Assembly: GCF_000327385.1 (NCBI RefSeq)
Contig: NW_008710049.1
Span: forward strand, 5,012,645-5,076,644
DNA length: 64,000 nt
Direction: 5' to 3'
Source of the DNA: Lottia gigantea
Lineage: Eukaryota; Mollusca; Gastropoda; Lottiidae
Shown: positions 1 to 10,977 of the stretch, in pieces
Numbering within the stretch: the stretch's first letter is position 1
Layout: each line of letters opens with the position of its first letter
Translations under genes and position numbers: made by a program
The notes under the pieces: generated by a model
Databases searched by the model: none
Seen by the model: only the letters and a program-made list of their open reading frames with translations
What the model was told of the DNA's origin: nothing

Positions 1-365
1 AATGGAGATGAGATACCACTGACACCGTATCGAATTCAACATTTCTAAAAAAAATAGTTCTGTCAAATAGACAAGCCTACAATGCGGATATGTATATACC
101 TTCAGAAGAAGTCCGAGAGGAGACAGAAAAAAGTCCATATGCAGATATTGTTACACGAAAGAAATTGCTAAACATTATTTACAGTGTTTTATCCTATTTA
201 TTGATGCCATGTATATAAGTAAGATCCAGTATTTGAAAAGGTGATACCTGTTCTTATCACCCTTAATGCATAGTGTATGACATGGCTATGGCTTTTTGAA
301 TGTTATTTCTGTCTTAGTTGATGATATGCAAACTTACATAACCAGCATTAAAAAGACAGCAAGTA

Positions 366-420
366 CAGTGGCGTAACCAAAGGTGGGGGTGCAGATGGGT
401 TAAGTTAAGCAATTGGATAA
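366..420 (+). mobile_element. hAT-like element terminus (fragment)
   Basis: The sequence CAGTGGCGTAACCAAAGG followed by a G-rich run resembles the terminal inverted repeat start of many hAT elements. No matching right end was found nearby, so only a fragment is claimed. Confidence 0.35.
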
Positions 421-1344
421 GTTGTTATTTAACATCTAAGCTCAATTGAAGAAAAAATCACATTAATATATATTATAGTAAACAATAAATCTATTAACAA
501 CACATTATTAAATATGAACTATGCCGATAATAACAGTTTAAACAATATTTTATTACTACTTCAAACATGAAATAATACAACAATATATTCGTAATCCACA
601 CCTTATATAAATCTGTCACAATGAAACTCAGATGACAAACCCATTCATAGACTGATATCAGGTGTCTGTATATCAGAAATGAAAATCCCTTGTCCCGCCA
701 GTTGATATGAATATAAGTAACACAACCATCATTTCACACTGTTAATGGATGTTGCTGTTAAACAACATAGCTATTTTGAAGGATGATCGAAAAGACGTCA
801 TAAAAGTCAAAGTAGAAAAAGTCAAATCAGTCTGTTTGAACATCTACTACTTCTGATGTGGCGGCATGAACGTTATTTCAAGGATAGTCTTGTCTAAATC
901 CTATGATTATTATTTGATAATTATTATTTACCTATTTCTGAACTACAAATGTACATAATTAATGTGGAGAGGATAAAAGGAAGTATTTATATGACGAGAG
1001 ATTAATATAATTATTCTCCTTCCTTCTCTTGACTTAATTTATTAGATTTGATTTGAAGTTCTAGGGAGGGTGGCCTTCAGTGGTTTACAAACAAGTTAAT
1101 CCGCTCTAAATACCTCTTAATTCACCAATAATCAACTTTATTTTTCATTCCGATGAAATCATCCATTAAATCTAGATTTTAATTCAGTCAACGAAATCAG
1201 GTTCTAGAAAGGACCACTGTAATGCGCTCAAGAGTTGGTGAAAAAAGAAATTAGGTTACTTCAAGGGAGGTAATTAAGCATCAACAGCAGGAATATCTGA
1301 CTACCATCTGGAGGCTTATTACAACGGCTGGTAGCCCTCTTCAG

Positions 1345-1790
1345 CTAAAAATGACATAACCTTCTACTTTTCTATGTAAGGTCTCTGTAACGTGCTCTTC
1401 TCCTTTTCTCAACCAAACGACCAGATGTTTTTCAAAGCTTTCCATTACTGATAGGGGAAACCAGGTTAAGAGGTCTCGGGTATCTCTCGCATTGGAATCG
1501 AACCCATGTGCTCTGCAGCTACCATGAGGACGTTTGGAAGTCGAAGATGAAGGTTTAGTGGTGGAAATATCGGTATACTTCCTGCTGTCGGATTTATTTT
1601 AGGTTCATGGCCTTTTCAAGATGACATAGCTTACTGCTTTTCTTTTTAAGGTCTCTGTTTTTGTGATTTTGTTGTCTCTTTGTTTTTCATGATTAGATGT
1701 CTCTGTAACGTGCTGTTTCATATTTGTTCTCATGCAAACAACCAAATGGTTTTCAATACTCTCATTACTTTTAGGGAAACATGTCCTTAC
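1345..1790 (-). repeat. two diverged copies of a SINE-related segment
   Basis: A segment with 'gacataaccttctactttt', 'ggtctctgtaacgtgct', an 'aacgaccagatg' block and 'aggggaaaccagg' (1,351-1,475) recurs diverged at 1,617-1,785. On the minus strand at about 1,495-1,506 lies GGTTCGATTCC, a perfect tRNA B-box, with TAGCTGCAGAGC upstream as a weak A-box. This matches the head and middle of the SINE at about 24 kb. Confidence 0.55.
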
Positions 1791-1884
1791 TTGTTAATTG
1801 AATATATATTATATTAACTCAGGTTACATATATATTCTATTAATTCTCTTTGTTAATTAATCATGGTCAAATATCATCTAACCC

Positions 1885-2220
1885 ATGACCTTGACACTCG
1901 CCTCTGGTCGATCAGTTGATTAATTAGCACCAAAAGAGTGTTTAATAAACAGGAAGCAGCGGAGGCGTGTGCTAAGTTATATCTATTAGCAAAAATAAGG
2001 GTGGCATTGACCTTCAAACTAGAGTCTGGTCGGACCAGTTTATTACCGGGCATTAGCAGAGTTTCTTGGATAATAAACAGAATCCGGCGGAGGCGAGTGA
2101 TAATTTATATTCATTAGCAATGATTATATGTACATGTTCACTGTATTAACATCTAGGCGTAGGGTGGCATTGACCTTGACACTGGCCTCTGTGATCCGCT
2201 GACAATCTGCGGGCCAGTCG
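1885..2220. repeat. three degenerate repeats of a ~110-170-bp unit
   Basis: The block 'gaccttgacactcgcctctgg' and its relatives recur at about 1,886, 2,007 and 2,170. Each of the first two is followed by 'aataaacag...gcggaggcg' and 'attagcaa'. Old tandem duplication; no function seen. Confidence 0.5.
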
Positions 2221-3643
2221 CCACCGTGTTACTTCCACCGGCGCTCGCCAGGTGTCACCTGGGATGATGAAAAGCCCCCGCTGGTCGATATGATAAGAAC
2301 CATTCCAAATTCTCACTCACTGAATTCCTTCATCGTGTGTGCTGGTGGAACATATGTTAACCACTACAGATTTATTATTAATGCCAAACGAAGTTCACTT
2401 GCTCTGAATATGACCACGATCTTCTTCATTCATGACAAAAGCCATTGCCATGATTTGTAATTTTTTTACAGTCTGTAATTCTAGAATTTGGAATCTAATT
2501 TAAACTTTTCACTTGTCTTGTTGTATTTTAATTTATCTGGATTGAAATGTTGAAATTCATCATTGGTCTTTTTTGTTAATAAATTCCTTTGCAACCAATT
2601 TAGCAATTTGCATTAGAAGTCCACTATTCTTGGTTATGGAACAGGTCAGTCTTAGTCGGAGAGAATTATTCACCATCACTAAGTGCGAAAGGTATTTTTT
2701 GCTCAAAGTTGCGATAACCAGCTGGTTGTATGTCAAGCTAGCCACAGCCACCAAAGGTGATGCCTTAGCTGTAGCCAGCAGCAATAAAAACATCATTTAG
2801 AATTACGTATATTACCAGATGCTATATTGTCAGACTTCGTGCTGCTGCATAGTCAAATTGTTGTGTGCACCATAAGCAAAGTTGCGTCATCGTCGGACAC
2901 GGAAAACTATCCCTTATGTAATATCTCTCGTTTATGCAACACTAAACACAGTACACTGTATATTGAGGAGATGGTTGTTGTCATGTAAAGTACTCGACTA
3001 CATAAAGGTGAGAAAAGGTCGACAAAAAAAAATCCACTCTTTAAGGTCCTCGCCTTGAAAGTTAATGACATCTCGGGCGTTCACTTACTCCCTAATCTGT
3101 TATTCCGCTCCGCCAATAATGGAATATAGATATGGCATTAATTGGATCTAAGTAAAATCACTTTGTTGTTACATGAAAGCAAGAGAGCATAGAAATCAAT
3201 TGAATTCCCTGGCATTAATCCTATAAGTTATTCATTACCTTAATAAGGTATATAACAGTAGAATGAGTTAGTCGAATGAAGAAGAAACAGTAGAGCGAGA
3301 AAAAAACACATTCCGCTTTCTGGCGTTTCTTAGAATATCGGTCTTAGAGACATGAAAGAGGTTTAGGTTTAGAAAGAATGGTGTTTTGTTATAATAATAC
3401 ACTTGGGCGTATTTGTGTAACGTTTTTCTGTAAAAAAAAAGCATACGTATAATATATTACAGACAAGCAATAAATAATCATCATTATTACGTATGTGGTT
3501 AAACAAGTAAGCTAGTATTTGCAAGAAAATAAAACTGTTTTAAAATAAAACATCTTGAACCTTAAACTCGACGGGAAATGTCAGGAAATCGCGTTTCCGA
3601 CTGTTTAGTTCTCACAACGATTCCCCCGACAGGCGCTTCATGC

Positions 3644-3712
3644 ACTCTAAACCACCCCACTCCCTCAATTAGACGTTTGCCCCTAAGAATTACTGGGTTG
3701 GCTACGGGCCTG
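3644..3712 (-). mobile_element. hAT-like MITE fragment (family of 7,229-7,415)
   Basis: Ends in GGCTACGGGCCTG, the complement of the CAGGCCCGTAGCC terminus. The interior shares 'gcccct'-type sequence with the other copies. The far end is not recognisable. Confidence 0.45.
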
Positions 3713-5486
3713 TAACGATTCCTCTTCCATTCCAAGCCTTCTATTCAAATCTGTTATTATCATCCTTATGTGCATGTATGAAAGGTAACGATATTGATGA
3801 TTAAAACTGGCGTGAGTCTAAACTTGTTTCAATCTAAAATAGCTCAAATCGATTCTTATTCCAGTAGCCATTGTATACAAGTCACAGCGAGACACATTGA
3901 AACGTTAAAAGTTATTAAACATCTAGAAATATATATCAATAATAATAATTGTGTCTGTCCATACCTGTCACGGATTATAATAATCCCTTACAGATTAAAC
4001 CAGATTCTCATCTGATATGAAACCATTTATCTTGTTGATAAAACATTCGAAAGTTTTGCAGATGATATGGACGTAAACCTCCATTTATTTCATTTCATTT
4101 TCCCGAAATTTTTTGTATGCTTCAAAGCTTTAGTGGAACCAACAACGTTTGATTCAAGAGACAGATTCGCCATTCGTTAAACCAATTGTACTATTGTAAC
4201 AAAAACAAAAATGGTAATCATTTCACCGCCGAAATCTCAGCCTTCAAATCAATGTGTGTCCAGAATTATTCGCGTTCAAATATTAAAATAACGACTTGAG
4301 TCTTATATAGAAAAGTGAAAAATGAAATTCCTAGTTTTAAGATATTTTTGAAGGCATTGTGCATTTGTGTAGTTATGAAGGCGATTCACGTTATATTCAA
4401 GACACCGACAATGGCGAATCTTTCCCTTTATAAAACGGATTTCTGTATTTTTGGACGATTTAAGATAACGACTAACTGTATTGTTTTTATTCTATTTTAT
4501 AACGGAACGGTTTGAAAATAGATTAAACTTATCGGTATCAAAATCATCTATCTTGTCACCTCTGTCATATTTTAGTTAACCTACGTCAGTGAGTTATTTC
4601 AATACATTATATTGCGTTATACAATTATACTAGCCAATAGTGCGATTTGCTATGATTAACAGGTACTGTTTGTATTATAAACATTATTAATTATTATATA
4701 CTTATAATTATATCTTAGGTTACAGATTATTTCTTATACAAGAGATAAAGCTTACACAAACTAATGACGAGATAGTCAAGATAAAGAGAAAGCTGATTTT
4801 CAAATATTCCTCATTACAATCTTCATGAATTTGCAGATTACAGATTCACAAAAGTAACACGTCTATCTTTCTGTATGTTTGTTTCGTATTTTCTTGATGG
4901 TATTGAAGATGCGGAGTTTATTGAAATTCGCCTAGAATGAAAAGAGCGAAACCACATGTCACAAAAAACATTTGTATGACAAAGCGTCAATACAGGAATG
5001 CAAAAAAATGTTAGTTGTGGACTCTCGCATAGTGCAGAGAGACTGAAAAGTGAAGACCAATACCACCCCCAGCTCCCATTACCACCACCCTATTTCTCAT
5101 TTTTGAAATCAAAAGAAGCGTATAGCAAGCAAACATTACTTTCAGGCTTATACGACAAACAAGAACAAGGTGTGAAATTTATTACAAGTCGTTTTATAAA
5201 ATGATTGGTTCTGTTGGTTATTTCGTTAGTACCGAGTGAAGAAAATATAAAAAAATTATACCAAAGTTATACTAAAATGAACTTTACAGCGGTTTATCAT
5301 TTTCAAGCCCAGTACTTAAACCGTGACATTTAATTAAGATCCCTCTTCCCAACCTCTTGGAAAATAAAGTTAATATTTATTCAAACATAACTCGGCACTA
5401 AACGGTATGTCTGGTGAGTACTTATCAACACCTCAATCCATTTAAAAAAAATTTTAATTTTTATCTCCACCAAACATTCATCTTCA

Positions 5487-5807
5487 TGGGGCAGATGCAG
5501 CATTTTTGAGGGTTGATTATAGTCTAGAATATATGTAAATAGTCTTTAGAAGTACTAGAAATGTACAAAAATCGCATAATTCCTTTAATAATACTTCAAA
5601 ATATGAATTTTACTCAGTATTCCTATATATGTCTTTTCTACATATTGTTGTCATTTTACCATTCAAACACAGTAAATTCTGGACACACGTGGATTTGAAG
5701 GCTCAAATTTCGACGGTAAGCTGTGAACACTATTACTGATTTGCTCAGCTAAAAAACCGTTTCTGTGAATAAGGTATGATAGGTAAAAAAAAAACCCATC
5801 TACCCGT
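5487..5807. mobile_element. diverged copy of the TTAA-flanked MITE family
   Basis: Shares ordered blocks with the intact copies at 39.8 and 43.1 kb: 'gggttgatt', 'gtaaatagtcttt', 'actagaaatgtacaaaaatc', 'acatggatttgaaggctc'-like sequence and 'gctgtgaacactattactgattt'. The ends are eroded and no TTAA pair remains. Confidence 0.7.
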
Positions 5808-7228
5808 TTAATATCTGATCTTGCCCCAATGCAGGTTGTGCACGTTAAAAAGAGAAAAGAAAAAAATATAGTATTTTTAGCTAATGACGATATGTTCAGA
5901 ATGTTTTGTTTCCAGCGATCTTGCGACATGTTCACACAACAGAATTGTATTTTTTAATAAGCAAGACAGAAAAATAACGTGCCTCGTGACAAAGGAATAT
6001 GATTTATTCAACCAAAAACCTTCACAAAACGTCTATACAGAACAGAAACATCCTTATTCAATAGGCAGACAGAAAATAACATACCTTACGACAAATGGAA
6101 AAATGTTTTATTCAGAGTTAAAATCCTCACAATAAGCCTACATATCCGAAAAGTCTTCCTTAAAAAGACAATAGAACAATAACATGCCTCAAGACAAAGG
6201 AAATTGACATATTCTGAGTCTTTGAGTAAAAATCAAATTTCCAGATCGGAGGAGAACAGATTCAGACTCGTCGGATTAACTGATAAAAAATATATTTTTT
6301 GCCTGACTTAACTGAATGAAAAAATGTTGCCATATTCGCTATTGTAAAAGACACGCATTACCATTTTTTCAGTCTTACATCTCATTTTTTAATGTAGCAA
6401 TAGTTAAGTATAAAACATGGTTGGCAAAACCGGCGAAAATAAACTCAGTGGTATCAGATGATCCAGAAGCATGAGTAAGTCCTGCATTGTAAGCAACACC
6501 TACACAGACTTTGATCAAAGATCAATATGCTGTTAATTTTACATTGATGATGCAGTTTTAGGTGTAAGTCAAGTAGAGATAGGTTGTCTAAAATAACACA
6601 AGCAAGTGTTGTGTACGCTTGTTTCACTTAGTTGTCACTCAATATATATCTACATGTATATGGGTTTTGAGGCAATATTTTATGTATTTAATGTATTGCA
6701 TGCATTTAGTGATAAGAAATCACAAATTATCTTTCTTTTTCCAAAACTTTCTTTTAGTACGTGTCGACAGAAGAGAAACATATACCATTAAATTCAAGTA
6801 TCCAATTCAAAGCGATACGTCCACGATACGAAATAAAATACATTTAAACGCGAGGTAAATGTAGATGTTTAATACAAGTGAGATGTCAGTTTTCTCCTTA
6901 ATTGTCTTCTCTCAGGTAATGGAAATTAGTATCAACTTGCCATTCGAGTTCTAATAAGGGACTGTACAATCAAAGGTGTATCATTACTGAACATGTTGGC
7001 TACTCCCAACTGTGTCGCATAAAATAACTGAAGGGACATCGAACCGTATGTTCATGTGATCGCCCAGGATAAGTAGCCATGTGGTGTTTGCTAATGCCCC
7101 AGGTGGTGCTATGCCCGAGGTCGGGTACCATTGTCTTCAATAATCATGGTTCGTTGGACCTTCTGGTATGAACATTGTGTTCATAAAAATATTCAGTACG
7201 CTACCTTGATAATATTATAACAGACACC

Positions 7229-7415
7229 CAGGCCCGTAGCCAGACTTGATTGTTCGTAGGGGCAAGTAATATATGGGGAAATGGTGAATGGTGTTTAGTT
7301 GGGTATCCATTTAAAACGGTAACATGTCAAAACGGTAACAAATTTTAATAGTCAAAACGGTAATAGAATTTGTCGGTTGTCAGAATTTTATGGGGGCATT
7401 GTAGCTATGGACCTG
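7229..7415 (+). mobile_element. hAT-like MITE with 8-bp target-site duplication
   Basis: 187 bp, starting CAGGCCCGTAGCCAG and ending TAGCTATGGACCTG, an imperfect terminal inverted repeat. The flanks are cagacacc (7,221-7,228) and cagtcacc (7,416-7,423), 7 of 8 identical, as expected for hAT insertion. No coding capacity. Related ends occur at 3,712, 26,856 and 32,648. Confidence 0.75.
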
Positions 7416-7700
7416 CAGTCACCAACCCCTAGAGATAGCAACTTATGGTTAAATAGTTACAATGTGATAAATACATCACTCGGGAAGGGTTCCTTTGAAG
7501 TTTCCGAAGTGTGAAGAACTATAAGTGCAATTGCTATTTCTACAGACTTTTTAAGTACCTACACAACGTAGACGCCGTAATTCTAAATATTTTTAATAGT
7601 ATAATTAGACTCTTTGATGAAGATAAAAATAGAAATCTACCTACATGAGATCTTTCTAGGTTAGCAACAATTAAAGTTTGAAAACAAGAAATAGTCTTAC

Positions 7701-7942
7701 CTTGCAAAAAGATAAATAACAGTAGAATTCCCGGCTGTTCCAATAAAAAATACTACAATCATCGAAATAGCTGCTATAATACTGGCAAATTCATCTATGG
7801 GAGGCCACTTCCGCCAGTGGGGGTGCCAGAAAGCTCCCCCTGTAACATTCGTATCGTCATAATCCCCATGGTTCAACCAAAAAGAATGGTACAAAGTTAT
7901 ATCCTTATTGGAATGTTCGTTGTAGGAAATATTCCCCTCCAT
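7701..7942 (-). CDS. opsin (rhabdomeric-like GPCR), first coding exon only
   Basis: Opsins bind retinal and act as light-activated G-protein-coupled receptors in photoreceptor membranes. The ATG (complement of 7,940-7,942) has A at -3 and G at +4. The exon gives 80 codons: an extracellular N-terminus with two N-glycosylation sequons (NIS at residue 4, NVT at 32), the sequence FWHPHWRKWPPIDEF (residues 38-52), which matches the HPHW motif ahead of helix 1 in invertebrate Gq-type opsins, then transmembrane helix 1 (about 53-79) with the conserved GN pair (G71-N72) and VIYLFA. It ends in gcaag|gtaaga, a good donor leaving 2 nt. Helices 2-7, including the retinal-binding lysine, were not found in the 7.7 kb to the left, so the call rests on the N-terminus. 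The subclass (canonical r-opsin, non-canonical r-opsin or arthropsin) is unresolved. It could also be an orphan exon. Confidence 0.75.
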
Positions 7943-10353
7943 TTTAAGAAAAGGGGTTTATGATTTGTAAACACATGATTTCATTCCGCGATTCGTTGGC
8001 CATTTTTCAGTGTAAGTGTAACTGCATGGTCAGTCAGAAGGTAACAATCAATGATAATACCAATCAATAGCTTATATAACTCTACAAACTAAATCCCTAC
8101 CAGCTGGGTATTATAAATCATCTAGTTAGAAAAAATAGCGATTAATGTGTTCATGCCTTTTGTTAGGCAATATTCTTAGAAAATTGATTTCACTAGAACG
8201 AATTTGATTTTTCAAAAGTCTCTTGAAGTTGAAGTAGAATTATCCATTAAGCTATTCCTTCGTCGTTTGCAAACTATGCTAAGTTAGCATGTTGAACTTT
8301 GTGTTGTAACAACTGGTAACACATTCATAAAAATTAACATCAAGGAAGCACTACGTTAGTACGAATTGGTAACAGATAAGTCGAAATAGTACCTTAAACG
8401 TTCAACAAGGCTGTAATGAATTAATCACACGCCTTTAATTTACATCAAAATAATGGCCAATTACGCTATAGCGAGTTGGTCAGGTAAATGCTGAAATTGC
8501 ACCTGGAAAGTTTATTTATAATGCTGTTGGTAAGAATTCCTGATATAGAATAAAAAAAAAGTGTTCCATTAAGCAAGAGCTTATTGATTACTAATACTGA
8601 AAATAGCACCCGGATGTTCTGTGAATAAACATGTTATTCAATATTCCTATTTCAACCATAAACAACCCATAAACAGTTAACAAGTCTTTTATGACCTTAT
8701 CATCTAAAATATCTCCAGGCAATTTGTTTATTTCACTTAACTCAACAGGTTCTTATGCAAGATTCTAAAAAGCGAATAAGACAATAATTTCACACAGTTT
8801 TTACAGATCAATGGCAAGTCATTTACAATAATATTCCAATTTATCATAAAACTGATATAACCAAATTGGTTCATAATTTAGTTCCAAATCTCTCAAGCGA
8901 GGCAAGCAAATAACAAAATAACAAATTGATGGCAAATAACTTCAAATTTATCACAAAACAGACATAACAGAATTCCAATCGTATTTACTGTAATGAAACA
9001 TGCAGGAAGATTCACTGATAAGTTTCCTTCAATCAGAAATACCAGTAATTCCCCTCGTTCTAGCCTCTTGCTTATAGTAATAACGTATTATCTCTGAAGT
9101 CACTTCCAATAAAACATCTGAAACAATACCCAGTACAAACCTGGTCAATGCGTCCGATACTTGTATTTTTATGTAACGAATTTATAACTTTTTAGATAGA
9201 AAGTATCGAATCAAGATCTTGATACAGTTTGACGACTCTACATGTTCATTAAATTACACTTTTACAAATTTGTCAGAAGTTTATTTTTGCACTAATAATT
9301 AATTGGAATTAAACGGTATCCGGAAAATTAAAAAGAAATAATTTGAATCCGGGAGTTTTCCGAGCACTACTTCCTATTCCATATCCATTTAAAATATCCT
9401 GTTTGACGCCTTTGACTCTTCAGTATATGACGAATGAACAATCAAAAAGTTTACATCTGCACTTCAAATCATAAGAAATAACTTGTTCACAGAGTCTGGT
9501 GGTGTTTAGCTCAAAACTTCCTATTCCATATCCATTAACTGACGTTAAAACATCAATAATAGGGTCAAAATGTTAATTCAAATCGGATTGCTAAATTACC
9601 CTGGTTATCATTTCGCTGATCATTTAATAATAAAAACCAATAGCAATGCGCCATAAATTCGCTCAACATATAGAATAGACCACGCTAATAGACGCTGTTA
9701 GGAATGAAGGCTGAATGAAGAATAATATAGATTGATCTCGTGGTTAGTTGACAGAAGAAGAAAACTCTGTTGTATTAAAGGTATATCTTTCTTAAGCATG
9801 GACGTTGCTGCCATGGGATAGATTTTTGGACATGTTCATATCACTTTCTTGAAGATTTCAGAACTGTAAAATATCGATCACTGTGGGGTAAATTCTAGGG
9901 GTGTTCCACTGTTGTCTTCTTGTGTGTCACTGTGTCATGTATAACATCCGTTATCATTTATCTCCGAGTTACATTCCATAACATATGGTTCGCTGTAGTA
10001 CTATTGCCTGTTTATAGAAACACTAGGCACCGTCTGGATTATCATCAGTTGTGACTATGGGATATATTCCAGATAGCTTTCAACTGCTGTACTATCGATT
10101 AATTTCTATTTCACTAAAAGATGAGACAGGTTTGAGAGTAAAGACTTTATTAAAAATGTAAAAAATGGATACCTCTTAATGCTAAAATCAAGCATACATA
10201 AAATATCAATGATTAAGGGGTTATCCAACAATTACGTGTCCAGCACAGTCTACTGTTGTATTATTGTATCTTTATAGAACTTCAAGCATTGGTAAAACTA
10301 TCGCTTGATTGATAATGTAGCAACGTTTCCCCTTTGTGATGCTAAAGATAAAC
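7943..10353. other. intergenic, upstream of the opsin exon; nothing recognised
   Basis: AT-rich sequence upstream of the opsin start on the minus strand. No TATA box, CpG cluster or conserved open frame could be assigned. A 21-bp string beginning acttcctattccatatcc occurs twice, at about 9,367 and 9,517. Confidence 0.5.
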
Positions 10354-10977
10354 TTAAACTAAACCAAACTTTCGTTCTGTTATTTATTAGCTTTTATTTT
10401 TGATATAGCCACTTCAGTTAGGGTGTACAGACATTCGTATTTACGGCGGCCATTGTTTGACAATGACCTTGTATGCAGTTGGAAGAAAATCTTCTTTAAT
10501 TGTTAGCTGAAAGTTGCATCCGCGTTACAAAAAATAGTTCGTCATATGTTAGTTATCTGCCTTGAAGACAATCTTCGACGAAGACAGAAGTCTGAGTGTC
10601 AGAGTGTCTGAGTCAGATGTCAACGACGGAGACGAAAATTGAGCTATTGTCACATGACCTAATATTTTAAAAGAAGTCCGATTTATTCGCCAGCTTATGA
10701 CCGACTTATTTACGATTAGGTTTAAAGACGGGCTTCTTAAACATTCGTGAAAATGATCTTTTGACCTTTTGCTTAACCAATCAAATTTCTACCTTCTCCA
10801 GCACTGGTATTTTGTGAAAGTGTGAAGGAATTTGATTGATTAAAGAAGATGTCATCAGATTAGGTCAAAAGGTTATTTTGACAAATGTTTAAGTGGCCAG
10901 TCTTTAGACCCTAACTGAATTGGCTATATCAAAAATAAAAACTTATTAAAAACGGAACGAAAGTTTGGTTTAATTTT
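10354..10977. mobile_element. foldback/MITE-like element with ~72-bp inverted ends
   Basis: The left arm at 10,354-10,432 contains 'aaaccaaactttcgttc', 'tttatttttgatatagcc' and 'ttcagttaggg'. The right arm at 10,906-10,977 is its close reverse complement. A second nested inverted repeat spans about 10,716-10,918 ('aaagac..gcttcttaaacatt' against 'aaatgtttaagtggccagtcttt'). No coding sequence. No clear target-site duplication. Confidence 0.7.

Larger units (their letters stand above)
1..7220. other. no recognised exon; probable opsin intron 1 with scattered repeat fragments
   Basis: Both strands were read for opsin helix motifs and splice-flanked open frames, and none was convincing. AT-rich with poly-A/T runs. 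The repeats inside are listed separately. All open frames here are under 95 codons and look like chance. Confidence 0.6.

Noticed and set aside
2560-2800. Overlapping open frames on both strands, tested as a possible opsin exon
   Set aside because: Hydrophobic, but without any opsin motif or usable splice boundaries.
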